In this document: positions 43,264 to 52,793 of the stretch, one piece after another | Numbering within the stretch: the first letter of the stretch is position 1 | Layout of the letters: each line of letters opens with the position of its first letter | Assembly (NCBI GenBank): GCA_937983055.1 | Contig: CALJLA010000022.1 | Coordinates: 1 to 59,389, forward strand | Direction of reading: 5' to 3' | Length of the DNA stretch: 59,389 bases | Source of the DNA: an uncultured Pseudomonadota bacterium | GTDB taxonomy: Bacteria > Pseudomonadota > Gammaproteobacteria > Burkholderiales > Eutrophovitaceae | Made by a program: the position numbers and the translations under genes | Notes under the pieces: generated by a model | Seen by the model: only the letters and a program-made list of their open reading frames with translations | Database searches by the model: none | What the model was told of the DNA's origin: nothing

Positions 43264-44439
43264 CTATAAGCTTATGTGCTTCCGAATGCGGGGCCCAAGT
43301 ACCTTCGTGACCGGCACAGGCAGCATTCGCCAGAGACTCGTGGCCCATTCGAGGCGACCTTTCCCTACGGGCCCCGGAGACAAGGTCTTTCCATCGAGGG
43401 AGATGTATTGCCAATAGAGTGGCTCTGGGATGGCGCCCCATTGCTCCTTGAACTTGTAGGTGCCTTCACCCTGAGTGGAGCGGCCGAAATCAAAGAATTC
43501 ATAGCCGCGGTCACATGCGAATTCGAGAATTCGGAGGTACAGAAGCATATTCGGACTCAGAGATGCATAGCGACGAAGCGAAGATGCCCATGGGTTTCTC
43601 AGGGTTCCCCCGAACCCGACTACCAGTGCTGCTGACACGGGGTCAGCCTGGCGATACACGACAACGATTCTTGCGTCATTCGGAAACGCGTTCAGCGTTT
43701 CCTTCATCAGCTTCAGCGAGTGTACAGGGGACCCTAAATCACGCATATTGACCAGAAAAACCTTGTAGAAGTCCTCCAATAGTTCAGGTCCGCCGATGCG
43801 GGAGACCAAGCCGGCTCGCAAGGGCTTGTTGATCTGGCTTCTCAGCTTCGATTTGAACGACTTCATCAATAGATCGGAGGATTCGGGCAGCTTCAGGAGC
43901 ATCCGGACCTTGTTTGACCGTGTGAGGACCCGCGGCGGCAAACACGAAGCTGAAGCGCCGACAACAGGATGCATTGGCTTCTCAACTCCCTCCATCAGTC
44001 GCTCGTGCCGCAGTTCTATTAATCCGACTGCATTCTGCTGCGCCAAGCGGACAGCCTCGGTCAGCAAATGGCCTTCTGCATCAACACTGTCGGCCAGAAT
44101 GCCACCGCCATCCAGAAACGGCAGGGACACAAGGCGGCTGCCGACGATGGGGTGTCTCAAATGTACGAGAGGAAGGACGCCGAGTAACCGCTCTGGAAGA
44201 TTGTCGGTGCCGGAGGGCGCAACGCGAAGCGTACGTGGAGCGGATTCCACCAACATCAGATAGTGAAGCGCGTGCCCGTACGTTTTGTTTATGGCCTGAC
44301 CCCAGCCGAAGAGATGAAACGAACTCGCGTGCCGATGTTTCCTTACATAGGCATCCCAAAGCGGCTGATCCTGTGGCGCAGCCCGTCTGACCGTGGCGGC
44401 AGACGGGTGAGGGGTCATTTTCGCGTCAGCGCTCGGCAT
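43264..44439 (-). CDS. FemAB family protein, PEP-CTERM system associated
   Basis: GNAT-like double-domain protein, 391 residues. SSFHLFGWGQAINKTYGHALHYLMLVES, LLGVLPLVHLRHPIVGSRLVSLPFLDGGGIL, FKSKLRSQINKPLRAGLVSRIGGPELLEDFYKVFLVNMRDLGSPVHSL and the C-terminal RILEFACDRGYEFFDFGRSTQGEGTYKFKEQWGA are the hallmarks of the FemAB-related proteins in exosortase loci. They are thought to transfer amino acids or acyl groups to a surface polymer, although function is not proven. Upstream of the DegT gene. Confidence 0.88.
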   Translation of the reverse strand: MPSADAKMTPHPSAATVRRAAPQDQPLWDAYVRKHRHASSFHLFGWGQAINKTYGHALHYLMLVESAPRTLRVAPSGTDNLPERLLGVLPLVHLRHPIVGSRLVSLPFLDGGGILADSVDAEGHLLTEAVRLAQQNAVGLIELRHERLMEGVEKPMHPVVGASASCLPPRVLTRSNKVRMLLKLPESSDLLMKSFKSKLRSQINKPLRAGLVSRIGGPELLEDFYKVFLVNMRDLGSPVHSLKLMKETLNAFPNDARIVVVYRQADPVSAALVVGFGGTLRNPWASSLRRYASLSPNMLLYLRILEFACDRGYEFFDFGRSTQGEGTYKFKEQWGAIPEPLYWQYISLDGKTLSPGPVGKGRLEWATSLWRMLPVPVTKVLGPRIRKHISL

Positions 44440-44469
44440 CAGTGCATTGGAGCAACAAGGGTCTGTTGG

Positions 44470-45327
44470 CTAGGCGGTAATCAGGCCAAGGTTCCTCAGG
44501 CCATTGCGCACCGTCCCGAAGTGAAAGTCCTTGAGCAGGTGCTGAAGCCTTTCCTCACATTTGTGGAGGTTTGTATAGTGACGAAATCTTGACAAGACTC
44601 CGGCAGAAACGCGTGGCTGGTCTGGGTCAATCTCCCAAGGATGCAGATAGAAGATGAATGGCCGGGTCTCGCGATGGTTTATAGATCTCAAACCCCACCG
44701 GGATAGCCAGTATGGCAACAATCGGAAATACCCTCCGCCCGCAACCGGTAGATTGCAGCCAAGGACCCTGGCTGTCGCGAGCGGCCATTCAACAATTGAA
44801 CTTCCACCCGGGGTTTTCATTAGATGGGGAGTGCGCTCCGCTCCGGGTATCCCATAGCGATCATGCCGAACGGGAAAAATGCTAGAGTCATAGAGAAATC
44901 CAAGCTCCACGAGTACGTCCAATGCCCACAGCGATTTCTGTACGATCGAATAGCTTGCCGCACGGTATCCCATTACCGGAGAACCGGTAATGTCCTCTAG
45001 GAGGCCCTTCGAACGAAGCGTCTCCGAGTAGAACTCCGCCCGGGACTGCTCATAGACGAGACGGTGAGAAAACCCGTGGCATGCGATCTCGTGCCCGCTC
45101 CTGGCAATGTCTCTGACGAGTTGAGGGTGTCTCTCTGCGACCCACCCCAGAACGAAGAACGTTGCCGTTACGCCGGAACGCTCGAAAAGGGCGAGCAACC
45201 TGTGGGTGCTTTCAGTTACTCGGCATTCGAGTGAGTCCCAGGATTCTGGGTGTATCGCCTTCGATAGAGCTGAAACGTGAAAGTAGTCTTCCACGTCGAC
45301 GGTCAGTGCATTTTCTAGTCGCGCCAT
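44470..45327 (-). CDS. XrtA-system type polysaccharide deacetylase (DUF3473)
   Basis: Deacetylase of the exosortase-associated type: begins NALTVDVEDYFHVSAL and has GHEIACHGFSHRLVYEQ (H...H), GYRAASYSIVQKSLWALDVLVELGFLYDSSIFPVRHDRYGIPGAER, and PFIFYLHPWEIDPDQPR, with the C-terminal DUF3473 part at RHYTNLHKCEERLQHLL. Lacks a signal peptide, so acts in the cytoplasm, probably on lipid-linked intermediates. First gene of the minus-strand block; divergent from the exosortase. Confidence 0.92.
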   Translation of the reverse strand: MARLENALTVDVEDYFHVSALSKAIHPESWDSLECRVTESTHRLLALFERSGVTATFFVLGWVAERHPQLVRDIARSGHEIACHGFSHRLVYEQSRAEFYSETLRSKGLLEDITGSPVMGYRAASYSIVQKSLWALDVLVELGFLYDSSIFPVRHDRYGIPGAERTPHLMKTPGGSSIVEWPLATARVLGCNLPVAGGGYFRLLPYWLSRWGLRSINHRETRPFIFYLHPWEIDPDQPRVSAGVLSRFRHYTNLHKCEERLQHLLKDFHFGTVRNGLRNLGLITA

Positions 45328-45921
45328 AATGGTTCCGAACTAGATGGCAATCAACGAACGCTGGACTGTTCCAGCCGCTGTTGACGCTCTCGTGTGAGCC
45401 GACATGTCGTGGGGATGGTCAACGCGCAGAATAAGGCGGAGAGAAAGTACTCGCCATCTTTGTGGCGAGGCGAACGGTGCACCCGCGTTCTCGGCGCAGG
45501 ACGGTTTTCTCGACATCGGGCGCGGAGAAGATCGGGTGCGTTGTCTGATAAAACGCATATGGTCGGGCCGTACGGTTCGATTGACGGGCAGACCTGAGCG
45601 ATCGCAAGCGGTCATCGGCAATGGTTCGCGGGCTTTTGAGGCATTGCCGAGCCGCGCGAATGGGTTGTGAGGAGCGGCGTTCCGCGCCAGCCGACCCTGA
45701 CCATCGATGAAACCGCGCATGGGGAGTTCTCGGAATCTAGTGCGATCCGGCAACATCAGCCAGGCAGGTCCATGCTGATCGCCAGCCAGGTCAAGTCCCC
45801 TGCCTGGCGATCGGTGTTTGCGGCCTATTGGTGTCGAAAGGTCCACCGTCGGAATAGTGTTGTCGAACGCTCGCTCTACCCGTAATATTATCCCACAAGC
45901 TCAACAACTTATGAACGAGCA
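45328..45921. other. Divergent intergenic region between the deacetylase and the exosortase
   Basis: About 590 bases with no gene. Contains an inverted repeat CTGATCGCCAGCCAGG (45775-45790) and CCTGCCTGGCGATCGG (45799-45814), arms matching at 14 of 16, with an 8-base loop; no T run follows, so an operator or a structured leader rather than a terminator. Promoter annotated separately. Confidence 0.45.
45860..45888 (+). promoter_or_regulatory. Candidate sigma-70 promoter of the exosortase gene
   Basis: TTGTCG (45860-45865) and TAATAT (45883-45888) with a 17-base spacer, each 4 of 6 to consensus; transcription would start near 45895, 27 bases before the ATG. Modest fit, but position and spacer are right. 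Confidence 0.4.
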
Positions 45922-46782
45922 ATGACAGCGAGCCCGATCGACGGTGGTGATGCCAGGAAGATAGCCGCAGCCCAATGGCTGCCCATCTTCGTGAGTTTAA
46001 TCGCCCTGTACGCGCCCACGATCTACGACCTTGCTCGCACCCACTGGGTCACTCCGGATCATGCTCACGGACCCATCATATTGGCCATCGTTATATGGCT
46101 TATCTGGGACAGGCGGCGTGCACTGCTGGACCGGCATGAAGAGACTGCCCCGCTGGCGGGCGGCGCCGTGCTGGCCCTGGGTCTTCTCCTCTACCTGGTG
46201 GGGCGCTCCCATGAGGTCATACTGTTCGAGGTTGGCGCGATCCTTCCGGTCCTTGCCGGCACAATCCTTGCACTCCGCGGTTGGACTGGCGCGCGCGCGC
46301 TGTGGTTTGCATTGCTTTTCAGCGCATACCTGGTGCCCCTGCCAGGACCCTTCGTAGATGCGCTAACGCTGCCGATGAAACAGTATGTATCCGAGATCTC
46401 CGCGGACGTCCTTTATGCGGCGGGTTACCCAATCGCGCGTTCCGGAGTCGTGCTCACCGTTGGACAATATCAGCTTCTCGTGGCGGACGCGTGCGCAGGG
46501 CTGAACTCAATGTTTAGTCTTTCTGCCATCGGACTTCTTTATCTGTACTTGATGCGACACAAAAGCTGGCTGCAGAACGGCCTGGTTCTGGCAAGCTTGC
46601 TTCCCATAGCATTCCTCGCAAACGTAATCCGCGTAATAGTCCTTGTGTTGATTACATATCACTTTGGCGACGCGGCGGGTCAGGGTTTCATGCACGGTTT
46701 CTCCGGTATCGTACTTTTCGTGATTGCACTGATTGGCATTCTCTCTCTGGACGCTGTTCTAGGCAGACTTGTAAGGGCATAA
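45922..46782 (+). CDS. xrtB: Exosortase, XrtB type
   Basis: Integral membrane transpeptidase-like protein thought to cut and sort PEP-CTERM proteins. 286 residues, about eight membrane helices. Catalytic residues: Cys191 (ADACAGLNSM), Arg237 (ANVIRVIVL), His258 (GFMHGFSG). The HWVTPDHAHGPIILAIVIWLIWDRR start matches the family. EpsI is fused to the next gene rather than to this protein, and the EpsD-like PPIase is nearby, both features I associate with the B-type system. ATG at 45922. Confidence 0.92.
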   Translation: MTASPIDGGDARKIAAAQWLPIFVSLIALYAPTIYDLARTHWVTPDHAHGPIILAIVIWLIWDRRRALLDRHEETAPLAGGAVLALGLLLYLVGRSHEVILFEVGAILPVLAGTILALRGWTGARALWFALLFSAYLVPLPGPFVDALTLPMKQYVSEISADVLYAAGYPIARSGVVLTVGQYQLLVADACAGLNSMFSLSAIGLLYLYLMRHKSWLQNGLVLASLLPIAFLANVIRVIVLVLITYHFGDAAGQGFMHGFSGIVLFVIALIGILSLDAVLGRLVRA

Positions 46783-46796
46783 ACGCGAGTTGCACG

Positions 46797-47474
46797 ATGC
46801 ATTCACGACCAGTCGCCCTGCTCATTGCGGTAATGATGCTTGCCACAAGCCTCGGGGCAAACTTCTACCGCATGAGCTCGCGCGAGATCGACGTCAAGCC
46901 CGCAGTTTCACTGTCTGATATTGTTCCCCGGCAGTTCAGTGAGTGGTACGAGGAACCGACTGCTGTGCTGCAGGTAGTCAATCCGCAAGCAAGAACGCTT
47001 GTCGACACGGTGTACAGCCAGATTCTAGAACGTACATATGTGAATGCCGATGGGTACCGCATCATGTTGTCAATTGCCTATGCTTCCGATCAGCGGAATT
47101 TCCGCGCGCATTATCCGGAAGCGTGTTACGCGGCGGCGGGGTTCGTCCTCCACAGAAGGGAGCTCGGAGAACTGGCGACACCATTCGGCACGATACCGGT
47201 AGGCCGGCTTTTTACAAGCCACGGCTCCAGACAAGAGCCATTGATCTACTGGGCAATGCTCGGCGACAAGGCGGCGCTGGGATGGAAAGGAAGGCTTGCG
47301 GAGCTTGAATATGCGTTGGCCGGGAGTGTTCCAGAGGGCTTGATCTTCCGGGTTTCGTCGATTGACGGCGATCAGGAAAAGGCAAACAAAATGCAGGAGC
47401 GGTTCATTCACCAGATGCTTAAGGCCGTTTCGACTGCAGACCGCGAACGGTTGAGCGGACTCAGGGGATCCTGA
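46797..47474 (+). CDS. epsI: EpsI, exosortase-associated protein
   Basis: Periplasmic partner that is sometimes fused to exosortases; probably needed for polysaccharide export or substrate sorting. 225 residues. Single N-terminal membrane helix (VALLIAVMMLATSLGANF), then DIVPRQFSEWYEE, QRNFRAHYPEACYAAAGFVL (HYPE.CY..aG motif), and GRLFTSHGSRQEPLIYWAMLGDKAALGW. 14 bases after xrtB. Its form (short, RQEPLIYW) is the B-associated type. Confidence 0.9.
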   Translation: MHSRPVALLIAVMMLATSLGANFYRMSSREIDVKPAVSLSDIVPRQFSEWYEEPTAVLQVVNPQARTLVDTVYSQILERTYVNADGYRIMLSIAYASDQRNFRAHYPEACYAAAGFVLHRRELGELATPFGTIPVGRLFTSHGSRQEPLIYWAMLGDKAALGWKGRLAELEYALAGSVPEGLIFRVSSIDGDQEKANKMQERFIHQMLKAVSTADRERLSGLRGS

Positions 47475-47675
47475 TGGCGCCATGCCGATCGGAAACGTAC
47501 GTGTCTGACCTCGAATCTGGTCAGTTCATGCAGGACGCAATCGGTAAACTACGCGTGACTCCTGCGACTGATCGCTATGGGCGACAGCCGTGCATGGCTG
47601 GGCAGGTCTCATGATTCCTTCCCGGTGGTGGAAACGATGGCAGTCTTGCATGCGGGCTTCATAGGACCTCATCTG

Positions 47676-48830
47676 ATGCAGCAACCATTTGGCGGTTTCT
47701 ATTCTGGAAGATCGGTAATGGTTACCGGTCATACGGGATTCAAGGGGTCGTGGCTGTCCGTTTGGCTCACGCGGCTTGGCGCGAATGTTGTGGGGTATGC
47801 CCTTGAGCCCCCGTCAGAGCCGTCAAACTATGAGGTGTGCAACCTGGTTTCCCGGATTCGTCATAAGCAGGGAGATATCCGGGACTTCGATTCGCTGCGT
47901 TCGTGCATGCGTGAGCATCGACCATCGGTGGTCTTCCACTTGGCGGCACAATCTCTTGTCAGACGCTCATTCAAGGAGCCGCGGTACACATTCGATGTGA
48001 ACGTCATGGGAACAACGAACGTGTTGCAGGCGGCCCGGGAAACCGAGTCGGTGACGTCGATAGTGGCGATCACCAGCGACAAGTGCTATCGCAATGTCGA
48101 GTGGGAGTGGGGTTATCGAGAGACGGATCGACTGGGCGGCTATGACGCGTACGGCGCGAGCAAGGCATGCGCCGAACTCGTAATCGAGGCGTACAGAGAC
48201 CAGAGGTTCCAAGAGGTAACGGAACCCTGTCGCAACGTCGCAGTAGCGTCTGCTCGGGCAGGCAACGTGATCGGGGGAGGAGACTGGGCCGCGGATCGAA
48301 TTGTTCCGGACGCCGTGAGAGCCATTGTCGCTAAGGCGCCGCTGGTAATTCGCCACCCTCACGCGACGCGACCCTGGCAACATGTTCTCGAACCCTTAAG
48401 TGGCTACCTCTGGCTGGGCTGTCTGCTCAACAGAGACCCGAAAGTGTTTGGCGACGCCTGGAACTTCGGGCCGCCGCCGGGAAGCGTCTACTCTGTCAAG
48501 GAGCTGATAGAGCGCATTTACGCGAGATGGTCCAATGCAAAAAGCGGGTTTCGGATACAGAGCGAAGCCGCGGCTGGCGAATCGAGGCTGCTGGCACTTG
48601 ATTGCGCCAAGGCAAAGCATCACATGGGCTGGGAAGCAACGTGGTCGATGGATGAGACGATAGACGCAATCGCGGACTGGTATCGCACGTACTATGAGAA
48701 GCATCCGCGAGACATGTATGAGTTTACGGTTGGGCAGATTCAAGCTTACGAATCCGTTGCACGGCGACTTGGACAAAGCTGGGCTCTGGAGGACATTCAC
48801 CAGAGAGTAAGGGCTGCCGACCATGTCTGA
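47676..48830 (+). CDS. rfbG: CDP-glucose 4,6-dehydratase
   Basis: Converts CDP-glucose to CDP-4-keto-6-deoxyglucose, the entry to 6-deoxyhexoses. From ATG 47676, 384 residues; MVTGHTGFKGSWLSVWL (NAD loop with the GHTGFKGSW signature of CDP-glucose dehydratases), VFHLAAQSLVRRSFKEP, SDKCYRNVEWEWGYRETDRLGGYDAYGASKACAELV (catalytic Asp/Tyr/Lys) and ARAGNVIGGGDWAADRIVPDAVRA. The frame stays open to 47577; the added residues are not conserved. Neighbour rfbF makes its substrate. Confidence 0.93.
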   Translation: MQQPFGGFYSGRSVMVTGHTGFKGSWLSVWLTRLGANVVGYALEPPSEPSNYEVCNLVSRIRHKQGDIRDFDSLRSCMREHRPSVVFHLAAQSLVRRSFKEPRYTFDVNVMGTTNVLQAARETESVTSIVAITSDKCYRNVEWEWGYRETDRLGGYDAYGASKACAELVIEAYRDQRFQEVTEPCRNVAVASARAGNVIGGGDWAADRIVPDAVRAIVAKAPLVIRHPHATRPWQHVLEPLSGYLWLGCLLNRDPKVFGDAWNFGPPPGSVYSVKELIERIYARWSNAKSGFRIQSEAAAGESRLLALDCAKAKHHMGWEATWSMDETIDAIADWYRTYYEKHPRDMYEFTVGQIQAYESVARRLGQSWALEDIHQRVRAADHV

Positions 48831-50043
48831 GTTCAGCTGTCGGGGTTGCGAGGGCGATCAGGCTTCTGTGCTACTGGATTTTGGGCAGATGCCGCTTGCA
48901 AACGCATTTGCTACGAACGAGGCCGATGCGGCAGGCGCTTTTCGAGCCCCACTCACGCTGGTTATGTGCAAGAGCTGCAAACTAATTCAGCTGAAGGATC
49001 TGGTGCCTCGGGAGCAGCTATTCCGTTCGTACCTCTGGGTTACTGGAACCTCCGCCGCCGCTTCTGACTATGCCCAGAAGTTTTCAAGACGCCTGAAGGA
49101 TCGCCATCTTGCCCAACGTGGGCGGTTTCTCGTGGAAATTGCCAGCAATGACGGGTTCTTTCTCCGTCATTATCGCGATGCCGGATTTGAGATTCTCGGC
49201 GTTGATCCCTCGGACGTTGCGCTGGAGGCGGATCAAAAAGGCCTGACCAGCATAAGAGATTTTTTCGGCCGCCGGGTGGCGGAAGAAATTCTTGCCGCCT
49301 ACCGAGCGGCCGATGTGATTGTTGCGCGCAATGTGTTGGGGCACTCGGAGGAACTTCGGGACCTGCTAGACGGCGTTGTGCGTCTGCTGGCGCCGAAGGG
49401 ATGCTTTGTGGTAGAGCTTCCGTACGCCTATTTCATTCGTAATGACTTCCTATACGACTATATCTTCCACGAGCATGTTTCATACATGACTGTCTATTCG
49501 CTGTCGTCATTGGGAGAGCGATTCGGACTGAAGATCGTCGATATCACATTTTCGCCTCTCAATGGCGGATCGCTGGTCGTGGAATTCGTTCGCACTGAAG
49601 ATCCCGCCCCGCGGATGGACGAGTCTCTGCTGGCGTTCGAGGACCACGTGTCCCTTAACCAGCCTGAGGGCTGGGTGGATTTCGGCAAAGCGGTGCAATC
49701 TCAGCGGCGGGACTTCGTGAATCTGCTTAACCGCCTCCGCCGAAGCCGGCAAAGTGTCGTGGGTTACGGCGCTTCGGCGCGCTGCATGACGATGCTGACC
49801 TACTGCGGGGTGACGAAGGAGCAGCTTGGTGCCATGGGGGACAGCAATCCCAGAAAGCACGGATTGCATTGCCCTGGCAGCGGAATCCCGGTTCTGGCGC
49901 CGGAAGAGCTAATGGCCGGTAAACCGGACTACGTGATGATAGGAGCCTGGAACTTCAAGGACGAGATCATTGAATCGCTCAGGAAGAAATACAACTACAG
50001 GGGAAAATACATCGTTCCGTTGCCAAAGCCGACCGTGGTTTGA
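48823..50043 (+). CDS. Zinc-dependent C-methyltransferase (nucleotide-sugar type)
   Basis: Likely methylates C3 (or C5) of the 4-keto-6-deoxysugar nucleotide. 406 residues with three parts: N-terminal zinc finger (CRGCEG...LLDFGQMPLANAF...CKSCKLIQL), class-I SAM domain (LVEIASNDGFFLRHYRDAGFEILGVDPSD, NVLGHSEELRDLLDGVVRLL), and C-terminal domain VGYGASARCMTMLTYCG...DSNPRKHGLHCPGSGIPV. This TylCIII/TcaB9-like architecture is specific to sugar C-methyltransferases. Overlaps rfbG by 8 bases. Confidence 0.9.
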   Translation: MSEFSCRGCEGDQASVLLDFGQMPLANAFATNEADAAGAFRAPLTLVMCKSCKLIQLKDLVPREQLFRSYLWVTGTSAAASDYAQKFSRRLKDRHLAQRGRFLVEIASNDGFFLRHYRDAGFEILGVDPSDVALEADQKGLTSIRDFFGRRVAEEILAAYRAADVIVARNVLGHSEELRDLLDGVVRLLAPKGCFVVELPYAYFIRNDFLYDYIFHEHVSYMTVYSLSSLGERFGLKIVDITFSPLNGGSLVVEFVRTEDPAPRMDESLLAFEDHVSLNQPEGWVDFGKAVQSQRRDFVNLLNRLRRSRQSVVGYGASARCMTMLTYCGVTKEQLGAMGDSNPRKHGLHCPGSGIPVLAPEELMAGKPDYVMIGAWNFKDEIIESLRKKYNYRGKYIVPLPKPTVV

Positions 50044-50523
50044 GATGCGCGCAGCAACGAGGGCAGGGGTGCGAAGAATTGCGCGCCAGAGAATGGGGCG
50101 TTTGCCAGTACACAGCCGCGGCGCCTGGGGCGGCGCATTGTGGATGGGGCTGGGTAATGGACTGTCGTGACGCCTCGTCGGGCGATGGTTGTTAATCGGC
50201 GATTCGTCGTAAGGGGAGCGCATTAAGCGGCGAGCGATGGAGACTGGTGGTCTGTTGAGATGAATTTCCGGGAGCTTGCCAGACAGCCAAAAGCGTGAAA
50301 TAGATTCAGGCTCGCGGCGAACGATGTGAAAGCTCAGTATTCGCGCCCGCGACGGCTGGCGAGTCCTTGGGGCATACGAAAACAAGGCAAACGCGCGACG
50401 TGTCGGAGCCTGGGCGGAAGAGGTGTGTGGTGCGGGTGAGAGGTTGGCCGAGACTGCAATGCTTTAGAGCAGTCGTGATTGGCGGAGCGCGTCAGTAGAG
50501 AGCCGTATACTTTTAGGGGCGAT
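50044..50523. other. Non-coding gap before rfbF
   Basis: 480 bases. Frames on both strands lack motifs; GC content is mixed. A promoter for rfbF is expected near 50470-50510, but I could not identify elements. Confidence 0.4.
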
Positions 50524-51297
50524 ATGAAAGCGGTCATTCTTGCCGGAGGATTGGGGACTCGCATTTCGGAAGAGACCCATCTGAAGCCGAAACCAATGAT
50601 CGAGATCGGTGGTAAACCGATACTCTGGCATATCATGAAAATGTACTCCACCCATGGGGTAAACGACTTCGTGATCTGTTGTGGCTATCGCGGCTACGTA
50701 ATCAAGGAGTACTTCGCCAATTACTTCCTTCACATGTCGGATGTAACGTTCAATATGGCGACCAACCACATGGAAGTCCATCAGCATAATGCGGAGCCGT
50801 GGAAGGTAACCCTGGTGGACACTGGCGAGAACACCATGACCGGCGGGAGGCTTAGACGCGTTGCGAATTATCTGCGGGAAGATGAAGAATTTTGTTTTAC
50901 CTATGGAGACGGCGTCAGCGATATTGATATTGGTGCAGAGATTGAGTTTCATCGAAAGCACAACAAATGGGCGACGATCACAGCGGTACGCCCGCCGGGG
51001 CGCTTTGGCGCGCTGACGCGGGCGGGCGATCAGGTCACGGGATTCTTCGAGAAGCCGCGAGGTGACGGTGACCTTATTAACGGCGGATTTTTCGTGTTGT
51101 CACCCAGATGCCTAAGCCTGATCGAAGGTGATCAAACTAGTTGGGAGGCCGCGCCGTTGATGCGGCTGGCCGAGATGGGCCAGCTGTTTGCGTATGAGCA
51201 CGCAGGATTCTGGCAGCCGATGGATACGCTGCGGGATAAGAACCAGCTTGAGGAGCTGTGGAGCTCGGGAAAAGCGCCGTGGAAGGTCTGGTCGTGA
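50524..51297 (+). CDS. rfbF: Glucose-1-phosphate cytidylyltransferase
   Basis: Makes CDP-glucose from CTP and glucose-1-phosphate. 257 residues; AGGLGTRISEETHLKPKPMIEIGGKPILWHIMKMYSTHG (nucleotide loop), FVICCGYRGYVIKEYFANYF, FTYGDGVSDIDI, FEKPRGDGDLINGGFFVL. ATG 50524 after AGGGGCG. Placed after the first C-methyltransferase instead of next to rfbG, so the pair is split within the operon. Confidence 0.95.
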   Translation: MKAVILAGGLGTRISEETHLKPKPMIEIGGKPILWHIMKMYSTHGVNDFVICCGYRGYVIKEYFANYFLHMSDVTFNMATNHMEVHQHNAEPWKVTLVDTGENTMTGGRLRRVANYLREDEEFCFTYGDGVSDIDIGAEIEFHRKHNKWATITAVRPPGRFGALTRAGDQVTGFFEKPRGDGDLINGGFFVLSPRCLSLIEGDQTSWEAAPLMRLAEMGQLFAYEHAGFWQPMDTLRDKNQLEELWSSGKAPWKVWS

Positions 51298-51551
51298 GTG
51301 GCACAAGGTACTTATCCGGTGCGCATGCGGGTCGAATGAAAGGGTTGTTCAGTAGTGATCCATCACACGTGCCCAAAAATTGGGTCTCGTGTTGGCGGCG
51401 AGTAGTCAGGAAGGAGAACTGGGTGGCACTGTCTTCACTCCTGACGGCGCAAAGGACCGCCAAGTCTTATCGCGTTTGCGTCTGGTCACGGATGGCCGCA
51501 CAGGATCTTTCGCGCAGCTTCATGTAATTACTATTAAGGGACGCAATCGGT

Positions 51552-52793
51552 ATGCGCGATTCTTCGCCGAAGTGCAGGCACTGTGAAGCGGCACTTAAGC
51601 TAACGCTGGTTGACCTTGGTCTTTCGCCCCTGGCGAATTCTTACGTGCCCTTGAATGCACGTGCCACTCTGGATAAGTTCTATCCGCTGCACGCGCGGGT
51701 TTGCGACAGATGCCTTCTGGTACAGGTCGACGACGTAGTCCCAGCTGAAGAGATTTTTTCCAGAGAGTACGCCTACTTCTCGTCCTATTCGGACACATGG
51801 CTTGCACATTGTCGTGCCTACGCTGAAATGGTGCGCGAGCGGTTCAGGCTCGGGCGCGATACGCTCGTTATGGAGATCGCATCCAACGATGGGTATCTGC
51901 TGCAGTATTTCGTGGCAATGGGGATACCGGTGCTGGGGATAGAACCGACCGCAAATACGGCGGAAGTGGCAAGAGCGAAGGGAGTTGAGACGCTGGTGGA
52001 GTTCTTCTCAGAGTCCCTCGCGCGCAGGCTTGCCGCGGAAGACTGCCGACCCAAGTTGATCTGTTCCGCGAACGTGCTGGCGCATGTGCCCGACATCAAC
52101 GACTTTGTTAGGGGCATTGCCACGCTGTTGAAGGGAGACGCAGTCTACACTGTAGAGTTTCCGCATGTGCTGAATCTCATCAAGGAAGTCCAGTTCGACA
52201 CTATCTACCACGAGCACTATTCCTATCTGTCGTTGCTCGCGATCGAGCGCATTTTCGGGGCATTCGGGTTGAGGGTCTTTGATGTTGAAACACTGACGAC
52301 TCATGGGGGTTCACTTCGTGTGTACGCGTGCCTGGATTCGGCCTCGCATCCCAGCCATGCGAGGGTAAAGGAGGTGCTGGATCTGGAGCGGTCGGCGAAG
52401 CTGGATCGGCCGGAAGGGTACAGTGGCTATGAGGCGAAGGTGAAGAGAGTGCGCGACGAGCTGCGGGCATTTCTCACCACGGCAAGGCAGGAGGGCAAGA
52501 CAGTCGCCGGGTATGCTGCGGCCGCGAAGGGAAATACATTGCTGAATTACAGTGGTATACGCGCGGATCTGTTGCCCGTTGTCGTCGACAGAAGCCCGGC
52601 AAAGCAGAACACGCTTCTTCCGGGAAGCCGGATTCCCGTTCTGGGTGTTGAGCAGCTGCGAAGCGAAAGACCGGACTACGTCCTGATTCTTGCCTGGAAT
52701 CTCAAGACCGAGATCATCGAGCAACTGGACGATCTTCGGCAAGCCGGAACGCGTTTCGTCACGGCGGTGCCGCGCGTCGAAATCCTGGAATGA
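51552..52793 (+). CDS. Second zinc-dependent C-methyltransferase
   Basis: 413 residues, same three-part layout as the enzyme at 48823-50043: CRHCEAALKLTLVDLGLSPLANSYV...CDRCLLVQVDDVV zinc part, LVMEIASNDGYLLQYFVAMGIPVLGIEPTANTAEVARAKG and NVLAHVPDINDFVRGI SAM part, VAGYAAAAKGNTLLNYSGI...DRSPAKQNTLLPGSRIPV C-terminal part. The pair is clearly distinct in sequence, so probably two different positions or one sugar each. The 254-base gap before it holds no supportable gene. Confidence 0.9.
   Translation: MRDSSPKCRHCEAALKLTLVDLGLSPLANSYVPLNARATLDKFYPLHARVCDRCLLVQVDDVVPAEEIFSREYAYFSSYSDTWLAHCRAYAEMVRERFRLGRDTLVMEIASNDGYLLQYFVAMGIPVLGIEPTANTAEVARAKGVETLVEFFSESLARRLAAEDCRPKLICSANVLAHVPDINDFVRGIATLLKGDAVYTVEFPHVLNLIKEVQFDTIYHEHYSYLSLLAIERIFGAFGLRVFDVETLTTHGGSLRVYACLDSASHPSHARVKEVLDLERSAKLDRPEGYSGYEAKVKRVRDELRAFLTTARQEGKTVAGYAAAAKGNTLLNYSGIRADLLPVVVDRSPAKQNTLLPGSRIPVLGVEQLRSERPDYVLILAWNLKTEIIEQLDDLRQAGTRFVTAVPRVEILE

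Noticed and set aside
51258..51586. Small frames between rfbF and the second C-methyltransferase
   Set aside because: No motif or ribosome-binding site; one overlaps the end of rfbF out of frame.
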